In this document: in pieces, positions 24,470-34,956 of the stretch | Layout: each line of letters opens with the position of its first letter | How positions within the stretch are numbered: position 1 is the stretch's first letter | DNA from: Hepsetus odoe | Taxonomy: Eukaryota > Chordata > Actinopteri > Characiformes > Hepsetidae | Length of the DNA: 64,000 bases | NCBI GenBank assembly: GCA_017165825.1 | Contig: CM029384.1 | Span: 6,325,553 to 6,389,552, forward strand | Direction: 5' to 3' | Position numbers and translations under genes: made by a program | The notes under the pieces: model-generated | Told to the model about the DNA's origin: nothing | Seen by the model: the letters and a program-made list of their open reading frames with translations, nothing else | Databases searched by the model: none

Positions 24470-25710
24470 TAAAAAAGCAAATAGGTAAGAGCCTCCCATT
24501 GGATAATTACTGCATGGATGATTGTTTCAGCTGCGACAAGTTATTTAACCTTAACTGATGCAGTGAGTAGCTCCTCAATACTTAAACAACCATGTCAGAA
24601 GACACATCCTCTGATGTGGAAAAGATGTTCATCTGTTTCAGAAGGGTCAAATTATTGGCATGCATCAAGCAAAGAGAACATCTAAGGAGATGCTGAAACT
24701 ACTAAAACTGGCTTAAGAACTGTGCAACAGATTATTATAAACTGGATAGTTGATAGTTGGGAACCATCATCTTTGCGGAAGAAAAAAATCCTGAATGACT
24801 GTGATCGGTGATCACTTAAACGTTTGGTGAAATCAAATCGTAAAAAAGCAACAGTAAAACTCACGGCTCTGTTCAATAGAGAAAGTAAGGGCATTTCCAC
24901 TCGCACAATGTGAAGGGAACTGTCGCGGTCGGCTGAGCGTCGGTCATTCACTTGGGTTAGCTTCGGTATGATAGTGGTTTCTGAGTTCAGAAACTCAAGG
25001 GATTGGGACTAAACAGCTGTGTAGTCTTAAGGAAACCACTGATCAGTGAGGCTAATGCCAAAAAAAAGGCTTCAATTTGCTAGGGAGCAGAATTGGACTC
25101 TGGAGCAGTGGAAGAAGGTCATGTGGTCTGATAAGTCTAGATTTACCCTATTTCAGAGTGATGGGTGCATAAGGGTAAAAAGAGAGCTGCATTAAGTGAT
25201 GCAGCCATCATGCCTAGTGCCTATTGTACAAGCCTGTGGGGGCAGTGCTATGATCTGGTGTTGCTGCAGTTGGTCAGGCTGAGGTTCAGCAACGTTATCT
25301 GACCAAAGAAGGAGATCAGCTGACTCCCTCAATATACTGAATGAGCAGGTTATTCCATCAGTGAATTTCTTCTTCCCTGATGGCATGGGCATATTCTAAG
25401 ATGACAATGTCAGGATTCAACAGGCTAAAATTGTGAAAGAGTGGTTCAGGGGGCATGAGACATCATTTTCATACATGGATTGGCCAGCAGAGAGTCCAGA
25501 CCTTAACGCCATTGAGAATCTTTGGGATGTGCTGGAGAAGAATTTGCGTAGTGTTCTGACTCTCCTATCATCTCTACAAGATCTTGACAAAGAATTAATG
25601 CTCTGGACAGAAGTAAATGTTGTGACATTGCAGAAGCTTATCAAAACGATGCTATAGCAAATGTGAGCCGTAATTAAAGCTAAAGGCAGTTCAACGAAAT
25701 ATTAGAGTGT
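24470..25710 (+). pseudogene. Near-complete but dead Tc1-like transposon
   Basis: The order matches a fish Tc1 element: a 5' leader (CCCATTGGATAATTACTGC, then an AACTGATGCAGTGAG-like block), a decayed transposase from about 24592, and the end of the coding region at about 25690 (Lys-Tyr-stop equivalent, TATTAGAGTGT). DDE landmarks are visible. The first aspartate is in Trp-Ser-Asp-Lys-Ser-Arg near 25125, where the usual Glu has become Lys. The second lies in Phe-stop-Asp-Asp-Asn near 25400, where a TAA replaces Gln. The glutamate is in Ile-Glu-Asn-Leu-Trp near 25515. Multiple stops and indels plus a 74-bp insertion at 24922-24995 make it inactive. The terminal inverted repeats were not clearly found. 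Confidence 0.85.
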
Positions 25711-25933
25711 ATGACAGAGAATTGATTTTGGCACTTGCTCTAGTGCCAAGCTGCAAGGATTTCGAATGCTCAACTTTCTTTCTCCTGCTAGTAATAAACA
25801 GTTTTTAGCATGTTCATTCCAATCTGTTTATAATTATGGCAGAAATTAAACACTTGCAATTGTTAATCATGATCACTGCAAATAGCCTGAACAGTCACTT
25901 TATGCTTGGTGAAAAGTGCATGATGAAGGAAAC

Positions 25934-26100
25934 TACATTTACAGAATTAGTTACATTTCTTAACTACAGGGACAGTCCCCCTGATGCAACTTGGGGTTAA
26001 GGGCCTTGCGGAGGAACACAGAGGTAGTGCTGGAGGTGGGATTCAAACCTGTGACCTCTTGGTCTGTAGATGAGTATCCTGCCACTAGACCACCAGCACA
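25934..26100 (-). mobile_element. SINE family B (copy 5)
   Basis: On the plus strand TACATTTACAG marks the tail, GGGACAGTCCCCCTG the middle, GGGATTCAAACCTG box B, and CCTGCCACTAGACCACC box A. The tail is shortened and diverged. Confidence 0.75.
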
Positions 26101-26452
26101 AACTACAGATTCCTCAGAACATGGAAGCAAAACTGATTATTAAGATTACGATCTTAACCACGAATTAAAATATTGATTGCCCTTGTTGTTTCATCATATT
26201 TTATGCCTTCCCTACTTTTAATCTTAAAACACATCGTATTCACAATGAAATTACAGTAATCATGGCCTCTCATGGCTTACTGCCTTAGTTAAGTACTAGC
26301 GATGCATGGTTTTTGATGCAGCAGTCATAACACTGATGTGATCATTGGGAAGTGAAAATAGTCCACATCTGATGAGTAATTTGAGCAGGTCAAAACTGCC
26401 CAGCACACAATTGCCTGCAAAGCAATTGTAGTTTTTGAATCTGGCATAAACT

Positions 26453-26562
26453 AACAGACAAGCCAGACAATTGTAATGGCAGAAACCATGTTTAAGTCAT
26501 ACATCACTGTATAGCAGTCAGCAATGGCTCAGCAATACAAGCACGCACACACACACACACGC

Positions 26563-26607
<45 letters not shown>

Positions 26608-26900
26608 ACTGTGATTCTTGAAAGGGTTGATTTTGTGGACAAACACCTCAAGAAGAAAAGGGCAAAACAAGGCTTTAGAAAATGTGTGGAAAATTTACCA
26701 ACAAAGAGACTTACAGCCACCAGCTACAGCAGCCTACACCACTTATAAATACTCACTGAGCAATGCAATGGAGTACCAGAGAAAAAGAGGCAGAAAAGGA
26801 AAGAAAAGCAGATGGTGAGAGAAAAAGGGAGAGGTAGAGCAAGAGCAAAAGAGAGAGAGAGAGCAAGAGCAAGAGCGAAAGAGAGAGAGAGGGGGTAAGA
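26453..26900. repeat. Local duplicated segment, copy 1
   Basis: Blocks AACAGACAAGCCAGA, GGCAGAAACCATGTT and ATCACTGTATAGCAGTCAGC plus a downstream GAGAGAGCAAGAGC purine tract recur in the same order at 27983-28275. The copies differ by indels and by the (CA)n tract at 26543-26604, present only here. Confidence 0.65.
26543..26604. repeat. (CA)n microsatellite
   Basis: CA run with CGCACACGCA interruptions. Confidence 0.95.
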
Positions 26901-27263
26901 GAGGGGCAGAGTAAAAGGAATGAAGTGGATTCTGTAGCACCTGTGCAGAAAATGTAAATAAATGAAACACATACAAGTACAATAGTTTAGCTTTCAGCAG
27001 GGGGTGGAGGTGAGAAAGTGTTTGGTTTCCACGGGTGCCACTGTATTATTAAATCTGAAAATATGATTAATAATTCTTGGCCAGACCTGAAATTGTTGAA
27101 TATCTGCACACATGTACGAATACACACAAACACATGCATACACACAAACATATTTCAGGCAATACACAGCTCTTGGCTGCTTCCTGTGAATCATTTCCTG
27201 CGCATGGTTGTCACTGGCGATCAGCGCTATGAAGAAATGTAAACCTGAAAGGATCTGACAGAA

Positions 27264-27575
27264 CACAAACACACACACGCACACACACACACACACGCAC
27301 GCACACGCACGCACGCATGACACAAACACACACACAAACACGTATGCCCTGTTGACACGCACATTGGCAAGAATAACTACAGTCCTTACCAACATGATTA
27401 TAACAGACACACACCAACACATATAAACACACAAACACACACACACACACAAACTTTAGCATCACACATTTCTCTCCTTCGGATGCTTACACATGCTTAA
27501 TGTATTGTCACACATTTATTACTTAACCCTTCAGCCCGGCCACACACACACACACAAACATACACACACATGTAC
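27264..27575. repeat. Cluster of imperfect (CA)n arrays
   Basis: CA and GCAC-containing arrays at about 27264-27345, 27410-27452 and 27540-27575, broken by unique sequence. Confidence 0.85.
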
Positions 27576-27982
27576 GTGGATTAGTTGGATTATTATTATT
27601 TTTTTTTTACACTGTTTTTTCTCCCAGGAGCAGATAAAAACTGTTCACATAGTTTTTAAAAGTTAGCAGTGTAACTTAAAAAAAAACTCATCAATAGTGA
27701 CACAAAAAAAAAAAACAACAAATACTTATGAGACACCCAACAAACATTTAAAATATATAGCTAGCCAAAATAAAATTTAGACTGTTTAAGAGAATGCCAG
27801 GTATCATTAAAAAGGCTTTCACAGCTAAACAGATATGAACATACAGTAGCTCTTACACACAAAAAAGAGACCATGCCATAAACAAAACTCAAACATGAGC
27901 AAAGAAAATGAGGAGAAAAAAGCAACTGAAAACATGAACTGTTCTTCAACAGAAATGCTAATGTCTATTACTGATTTCAAAC
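27576..27982. other. Non-coding stretch, no gene seen
   Basis: AT-rich with several poly-A and poly-T runs; nothing recognised. Confidence 0.45.
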
Positions 27983-28155
27983 AACAGACAAGCCAGAAGA
28001 TTTTATGGTCAGAAACCATGTTCTCCGCAACATTAAAGTAGGGCTTATTAGTTGTTTTTGTAATCTGTGTTTGTTTTTTTTAGTTACTATCCATTCTTCA
28101 AAACAGTTTAAACATCACTGTATAGCAGTCAGCAATGGCTCAGCATAATATGGCT

Positions 28156-28206
<51 letters not shown>

Positions 28207-28275
28207 GCAAATGGAGAGAGAGAAAGGGAGAGAGAGAGAGAGCAAGACCAAAACAGAGAGAGAGAGCAAGAGAGA
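27983..28275. repeat. Local duplicated segment, copy 2
   Basis: Partner of 26453-26900. It carries an extra block of about 80 bp between the two best-matching pieces and a long perfect (GA)n run at 28157-28201. Confidence 0.65.
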
Positions 28276-29182
28276 ACACTATTTTTTCACACCAACAAAG
28301 TACAAAAATTAGCCAGGTTGGATGGGGAGCATCAGTGCACAACCATTTTCAGGTGTCCCTTAATCCCTTAAAATCAATTAATTATGATCAATGAAATCAG
28401 TCAAGCAGACTACTGCACAAATGTTTTCAGCAATGCCTCATTCTTTATGTTTTGCTAGGAAATCACCTTATTGGTACAAAAAAATATTATTTTACGTCTG
28501 TTAAACTAATCTTTGGCATATTGAGTAGATTAAATGAAAGAAAAGGGAACAAATGTTTTAAAGCGAATTGCTGAAAAGTGACAAAAGCTATTAGGTTCTA
28601 GATAATATAAAGATATAAAGTTCTGGCACCTACGCTACTGTTGCATCACTGCTTCATGTCCCAAGTTAGGTGGCTTTGTTCTGTTGCAATGATTTATACG
28701 TACGTCACTGTGTGGCTTAACAAACAAAAAACAATCCCCTTGTCAGGTGAAGGGACCATACTGAAAATGAGAGGCAAAAACCTTATCCTTCAGGAACCCT
28801 GGAGAAATTTTCCTCAACAAAACATTAAACATTAACATTAGTCTGGCTCTCAAGGATTAAAACATGAAGAAATGAGGGCTGGCTAAAGACTTTTGCACAG
28901 TGCTGCAAAGTAGACTCTTATCAAGGTGTAGAAAACTCTCAAGGAACATTGATAAAGGTTGGCTGCACCAGTAGATGTACCAACTACTATGTGGCATGAG
29001 CGAGAGTATTGTATGTAGATTAATGAGGGAAAAATTATTTCATACATTTTAAATTATGTCTGAAATATAAAAACTGAAAGGATGTGAATATTTTCTGCAT
29101 TATTTTATATGGTGTACAATGAGACAATAATTTTATACATAGTCTAGGACTGAATATAAAACAAGACAATTTGTTGTTAAAG
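28276..29182. other. Non-coding stretch, no gene seen
   Basis: Unique AT-rich DNA with no recognised element. Confidence 0.5.
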
Positions 29183-29430
29183 TGAAAAAAGTGAAAGTGA
29201 CAACCCTTGTCATTGCAAGGTCATGGCACAGCACACATGAACCACAACGAAATTGGACCTCTGCATTTAACCCGTGGAGCAGTGGGCAGCTATTGAAAGC
29301 ACCCGGGGAGCAGTGACAGGGACAGTACCTTGCTCAAGGGTACCTCAGGACAACCTATTGGGAAGGGGTTTGAACCCCCGATCCTCCGATCATGCGGCTA
29401 ACGCCCTAACCGCTAGGCCACCGCTGCCCT
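29183..29430 (-). mobile_element. SINE family A (copy 2), full length
   Basis: In plus-strand order: tail GTGAAAGTGACAACCC, GGACCTCTGCATTTAACCC, CCCGGGGAGCAGTGAC, TTGCTCAAGGGTACCTC, box B as GGGTTTGAACCCCC, and the head CCGCTAGGCCACCGCTGCC. This is the best preserved family A copy in the window. Confidence 0.85.
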
Positions 29431-29623
29431 GACCTCTGCATTTAACCCATGCACACTCAAACACCGTGCAGCAGTGGGCAGCTATTGAAAGCGCCCGGGG
29501 AGCAGTGACGGGGACGGCACCTTGCTCAAGGGTACCTCAGGGCAAACTATTGGGAAGGGGTTCGAACCCCTGATCCTCCGATCATGTTGCCAACACCCTA
29601 ACCACTAAGTCACCGCTGCTCCC
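29431..29623 (-). mobile_element. SINE family A (copy 3), tail-less, abutting copy 2
   Basis: Starts at GACCTCTGCATTTAACCC, directly after copy 2, and runs to the head CCGCTGCTCCC. Box B is GGGTTCGAACCCC. It repeats about 175 bp of copy 2 with an extra 18 bp, giving a head-to-tail dimer. Confidence 0.85.
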
Positions 29624-29883
29624 GATATTATTTTATATTATTTTATATTAAGAATATAAAATAAATCTCATATCTGTAAATTGTAACAATGCTTTGGTCA
29701 GTCAGGCACACAATGACCCCAGTGACCTAGGCTCAATGACACATGCACATTTACAAACACACACACACACACATACAGAGGACTTTGTTTCTCTTTGTTC
29801 ATGGGCAGCATCTGTTTGGTCTGATAAAGGGATTAGGACATCTATTCCCCCAAATCACCACTAGGGATACATCAAACTAAGGG

Positions 29884-30052
<169 letters not shown>

Positions 30053-30470
30053 GTTAGAAAATTATCCAGCAAGAAACTGAAAAAGTGTATTTTGACAGTA
30101 AAAAAGAGACTTCATATGTGAGGGATGTGTGTGTGTGTGTGTGTATGTGTGTGTGTGTGTCTAAGTCCAGATTGTACAGCCTCTCGCCTGAATGATGGAG
30201 ATGATTAAAACCTAATTACACGCTACAGATATGACCCAAGGCAAAGCCAACTCAGACCAATGCAAGCTTTCTGGAAAAACACACACACACAAGTAAAATC
30301 TATCTATATGTATGTATTATATACATGTTACACATTACAATGTGCAGTGTTATGATTTTAGTGTGTAATGTGGAATATAGTGTGTGTACATTTACAGAAC
30401 ATTTGCCATGCTCTATAAATGTACATAACACTTTGGAAACATTTGAAACACTTTCTCCGAATACATACAG

Positions 30471-31020
30471 TACTGTGCAAAGGTTTTAGGCAGGTGTGAA
30501 AAAATGCCGTAAACAAAGAATGCTTTCAAAAATGGAAGTGTTGATCATTTATTTTCATCAATCAACAAAATGCAGTGAATGAACAAAAGAGAATCTAAAT
30601 CAAATCAATATTTGGTGTGACCACCCTTTGTCTTCAAAACAGCATCAATTCTTCTAGGTACACTTACACTTCTAGAACACTTACAGTTCTTGAAGGAACT
30701 CGGCTAGTAGGTTATTCCACACATGACTGTGTTTCAACCTCCGTGTGACATTGATGATCATCAGCACCTGTTTGGTAAAACTGGTTGATCACACACCGAC
30801 TATAATCCTACAAAATTCCTGACTTTGTGCAAGTGTACCTAGAAGAAGTGATGCTGGTTTGAAGACAAACGGTAGTAAGACCAAATATTGATTTGATTTA
30901 GATTTTTCTTTTGTTCGCTCACTTTGCATTTCGGAAATTGATAAAAATAAACAGTCATTATTTATATTTCTGAAAGCATTCTTTGTTTACAGCATTTTTT
31001 CACACCTGCCTAAAACTTAT
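30471..31020 (-). mobile_element. Internally deleted Tc1-like element with ~190-bp terminal inverted repeats
   Basis: The left end (from 30480, TTTTAGGCAGGTGTGAAAAA) and right end (to 31017, TTTTTTCACACCTGCCTAAAA) are inverted copies for about 190 bp, including AAATCAAATCAATATTTGGT and its complement. Between them are only a short 3' transposase remnant (GAAGGAACTCGGCTAG, near 30700) and the 5' leader in reverse. The transposase body is deleted, so it could only move with help in trans. The right tip is lost at an (AT)n tract (31021-31036). A 3' fragment of the same family is at 45645-45948. Confidence 0.8.
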
Positions 31021-31036
31021 AAATATATATATATAT

Positions 31037-31890
31037 TCAACCAATAAGCTTTTTAAGCTTGCAACTTCCTTTTTCTCTATAACCCCCCATCCCAAAATCT
31101 TTCCTTCTGTTCCAGCCATAATGCAGTCCATTATCAGCTACTAGAGCACCCAACCAGAAAATTCTCATCATGAAACACTAACTCATCTGCATATTCCAGC
31201 CCCATTCGCTCAACGTCTGTGAATAAATTAATACATGAATAACAATGAACAGTGTCCCAAGGAAGGGCACACTTTCCAGCATCTCTTCAGGTGCTACAAC
31301 AAACACAAATTATCCTGTACATGCATCCTTACTAATATGTATTCATTTTAGAAAAGTCTTTATAAAGGGTAATGAATAACAATCACAGAATGGAAAGGGG
31401 AAAAAAATGAAACTAAGGAAAGAATATTGAAAAAACACTGGAACAAAATTCCACAGCTGCAGAGACATATGCATGTGGAAAATTTCAGTCTTCGGTAAAT
31501 CTCTCTCTCTTTCCCTATCTCTCTCTCTTACACACACACAGCATACCCACTCTATCTGGAACCTTAATCCAATATCAAACGAAGGACCACAAACTATTAC
31601 AAACACATGCAAAAGTACACATGTATAGATATCATGAAAAATCTGTCCATGTGCTTGTATGTATTCATTAGAGTTGATAATGGTGGCAATAATGGTGGCT
31701 AGTCATTTAGTTTTTATAATGTAATATAGATAAACATCTGGGAATGTGTGTAATAGGGTTTGCATATATGTGTTTTTTCTGCTAGGCTGCCTAAAGGAAG
31801 ACTGCTCATTTCAGCCGTCATACAGTTGCTGACACCCATGATGCAATGGTCTGGACTGCCTGGCAAATCAGAGAAAGAGAAACAGAAACA

Positions 31891-31894
<4 letters not shown>
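31037..31894. other. Non-coding stretch, no gene seen
   Basis: Unique AT-rich sequence with a short CT/CA patch at 31500-31540. Confidence 0.5.
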
Positions 31895-31940
<46 letters not shown>

Positions 31941-31990
31941 AAAGAAGGTTTGAGAAAGAAAAAGAAAAAAGAAAGAGGGAGGAGCAGGGG
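31895..31990. repeat. (GA)n and purine-rich tract
   Basis: Perfect GA at about 31895-31934, then AAAGGAAAAGAAGG-type purine sequence to about 31990. Confidence 0.9.
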
Positions 31991-32094
31991 GTGGGGGGTT
32001 GTGTGAGTGTAATACTGTCAACTCACCCAACCAGAGTAGAGCAGTAATAAGCGCCGACACAGCAGAGATGCTTCAGGGGCTGGCCATACACATT

Positions 32095-32102
32095 TGCGCA
32101 CA

Positions 32103-32133
<31 letters not shown>

Positions 32134-32135
32134 GT

Positions 32136-32182
<47 letters not shown>
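32095..32182. repeat. (CA)n with CGCGCG interruption
   Basis: CA array broken by CACGCGCGCACA and CACGTGCACA; alternating purine-pyrimidine throughout. Confidence 0.95.
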
Positions 32183-32183
<1 letters not shown>

Positions 32184-32322
32184 CACAAAGCACAAACCCT
32201 AACATCTCACATACAAATTTTCCACAGCAAAAAGGGTATATAGTTAAAATAATTTACATATGATAGCCTCTTATATTAGCCAGTATATGAATCCTTTTAA
32301 CACATTTTCTCCATGTGCATAT

Positions 32323-32323
<1 letters not shown>

Positions 32324-32361
<38 letters not shown>

Positions 32362-32480
32362 TAGTGATTCTGATAGAGTGGAGAGTTTGAGGACAGAAGC
32401 CTGGAGGAACCAACAGAAGGTGAGCAGAGATAAGACTGGTAGTGTGGATGAATGTGTGAGTGTGTGTGTGTGTGTGTGTG
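32324..32480. repeat. Two (GT)n tracts
   Basis: GT runs at 32324-32358 and about 32457-32480. Confidence 0.95.
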
Positions 32481-32587
32481 TAAAAACCAGCTTTACAGCT
32501 CTGCAGTTTCCACATTTCCTTAATGTTCTTTATCTTATTTATATATCCAACGTGTTACGTTCTGCAAGTAAAAAGTAATTTGCTGAG

Positions 32588-32594
32588 CATATAT

Positions 32595-32661
<67 letters not shown>
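32588..32661. repeat. (AT)n(AC)n compound microsatellite
   Basis: AT run with CATACATA start, switching to AC at about 32638. Confidence 0.95.
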
Positions 32662-32946
32662 TACAGGGTTCGAAAAGCTCTGGAATTCAAATTCAGTCAA
32701 TTTATACTAACTTAAATTACATTATTCCTTGCTAAAGGGGCCATGGAAATAAAAAAAAAAAACACTTCTCATGCTATATGATGACCCAAATGTATGTGTG
32801 TGCATCTGTGTTTGAGCGCATGTCCTATGTTGCTCTGAGTACTGCTGTTTACTCATAGGGAGAGCTGACTACTTTCATTTAACTCCAATCATGATGTCTT
32901 ACAGCAGCCAAAAGGCCTAATCAATGTTCTTTTGTGTCCTTGGGTG

Positions 32947-32948
<2 letters not shown>

Positions 32949-32986
<38 letters not shown>
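32949..32986. repeat. (CA)n microsatellite
   Basis: Perfect CA run of about 19 units. Confidence 0.95.
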
Positions 32987-32987
<1 letters not shown>

Positions 32988-33370
32988 CACATCCACTTTA
33001 AGATGCTGTCAGCATGGGAGCTGCTGTAGCCTGTTTCCGAGGGGGGCGTCGCCATGCCAAGCGTTTCCGTGGTGAGCATGTTCCGTTGCTATGTAATTAT
33101 GGTCCATTCGTACGAGAGCTTGCACCTGAAGTGGGTCTGACTGCTGTGCACACTGTGTGTGAGTACTTGTGTTTGTCTGTGTGTGCTTGTGTCAGAATAT
33201 AAAGTAACCTAGTCACTTGCCTGCATGGCTCAAGACAGAGGACGAATATATGGCCAAGTGTGAATATTGTATGCATCGGCCTGTAAATAGTTTCAATGCA
33301 GTATTTTTCTGTTGCTAATAATAAGCCATTATTGTGTTTCACTGCAACCTCTGCTTTTAAGCCATACACA
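32987..33370. other. Non-coding stretch with a short GC-richer patch
   Basis: 33010-33130 contains several CpGs (GGGGCGTCGCCATGCC, GCGTTTCCG) and could be regulatory, but no exon structure was found. Confidence 0.4.
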
Positions 33371-33774
33371 CGTGCAGCAGTGGGCAGCTATATCCAGTGC
33401 CCAGGGAGCAGCAATAAAGACAGTACCTTTCTTAAGGGTACCTCCAGGCAACCTACTGGTGAAAGTAACAATTCTTGACATTGTGAGTACACGACACAAC
33501 ACACAGTGAACCACAATGAAATTACACCTCTGCATTTAACCCACACACAAACACATGAAGCTGGTGGCAGTTATTGAATGCGCCCGGGGAACAGTGATAG
33601 GGACAATACCTTACCTCAAGGCAAACGTCTGGTCTGGGATTTTAACCCACAATCTTCTGATCCTGGGGCCAACCCCCTAACCACTAGGTCACTGCTTCCC
33701 TTGGTCTGAGATTTGAAACCACAACCTTCCAAGTCTGAGGCCTAAGTCTCTAACCACTAGGCCACCACTGCCCT
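33371..33774 (-). mobile_element. SINE family A inserted into another family A copy
   Basis: The outer copy is split: 33371-33459 (GCAGCAGTGGGCAGC... to CAACCTACTGG) and 33702-33774 (TCTGAGATTTGAAACC to CCACCACTGCCCT). The inner copy, 33459-33701, is full length, from the GTGAACC tail region to AGGTCACTGCTTCCC. A TGGT is present on both sides of the inner copy and would be part of the target-site duplication. Confidence 0.75.
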
Positions 33775-34689
33775 GGATTGTTTTGGTAGTGTATTAAAGA
33801 TAAAATACAAAAATATCCTATTCAGAACCTTTGTTATAACACTCACAAATGGAAGAAATTTGTACCACCAACAGTCATCCTAGCTCTGGCTACCTTGACT
33901 ACAGACAGGTAACGAAGATCCCAAAGATCAATATGAGTGAGATATAGTGCTCCTTTGTGGAGATGTGTGAAGCTTACAGAAGGACAACCTTCAATGCACC
34001 AGTCATCAGGTCTTAATGCTAAACCGGCAAGAAAAGCCATTACTTCCACATAACCCCATAAATGGCTACTGGGAGTTGAACAAAGAACACCTGAATGACT
34101 CTCAGACTATGAGAAGCAAAATCCTCTTTTTAAATGGAAAAAAAAAGACTGAACTATTTGGCCACAACTGCCAACAGTGTGTGTGGCCAAGTGAGCCAGG
34201 CAGTGAGTATCACCGCACAAATATCATCTTCATAGTGAAACATGCCAGAGATATCCACTGAATGCTTCAGAATGCAATGAAAGAAATGCCATTTCCACAA
34301 TGGAATAAAATATTGGCATATTGCCAACCCCTTCCAGTTGCAGCTTTCTAGATGATAAATTCAAGCAAAGGATTGTGTTGCCCTTATTACGATTTCTTTT
34401 CACTTCCTCATTAGTTCACCTACATATACAGCAGCAGGATGGAATGGTTTGCTGTATGTTTGTAATCAATCAAGAACAAAACTGTGGACTAGAAAATCAC
34501 TATTATAACAGCTATGACAATTCTACAAAAAAGATGAACATTAGTGTTTCCTTTACTAAAATATGAATGTTACTTTTGTCCCCCCCCCCCCCCTGTGAAA
34601 AAAACAGGCATCAAGTGTGGTCTTATTTTAAAACCCACACAGAGAACAGAGTTGCAATAAGAACAATTATACACACATACATTTCCTAC
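33775..34689. other. Intronic non-coding DNA downstream of the zinc-finger exon
   Basis: Unique sequence with a run of 14 C at 34580-34593. Open frames here on either strand match nothing. It is on the 3' (donor) side of the minus-strand exon. Confidence 0.5.
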
Positions 34690-34956
34690 CTGTTGATCCA
34701 TTGCTCGCATGTTTCAGTCTCTTTTGGTGGGTTTTGCCATTGTAATGTATCTGTGCTTGTGCGGCAGAGTTTAGCTGAATATTACACACTTTGCAGAGTG
34801 TGTATGATCTGTGTTTATGCTCCCGCTTCGGACGAGCTTCTGGGAGCAGGGCATCAAATCCAGTTAATTCTACCCCATGAGATGGCATACCATCAAGTTT
34901 AGATCCTTCGATCAAAGTCCCCCCTTCATCAGTAGGATTGAATGGACGCTTCATTC
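34690..34956 (-). CDS. ZNF385-family zinc-finger coding exon
   Basis: Internal or start-codon exon of a ZNF385-type nuclear zinc-finger protein; family members bind nucleic acid through several matrin/U1-type fingers. The 3' splice site is a long pyrimidine tract, then TTATCTCAG|GAATGAAG, with the first exon base at 34956. The donor is CAACAG|GTAGG, with the last exon base at 34690. Counting from the ATG two bases into the exon, there are 88 full codons. Residues 38-49 are basic (PEARPKREHKHR), a possible nuclear signal. The finger has Cys54, Cys57, His70 and His76 (CxxC-x12-H-x5-H), with NIQLNSAAQAQIHYNGKTH between and around them, typical of ZNF385. The exon ends in phase 1; if upstream coding exists it also starts in phase 1, so skipping it would keep frame. 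Other fingers must be on exons outside the window. The paralogue is uncertain. Confidence 0.88.

Noticed and set aside
34567..34902. Plus-strand frame opposite the zinc-finger exon
   Set aside because: It is antisense to a well-supported exon with matching splice sites and has no domain of its own.
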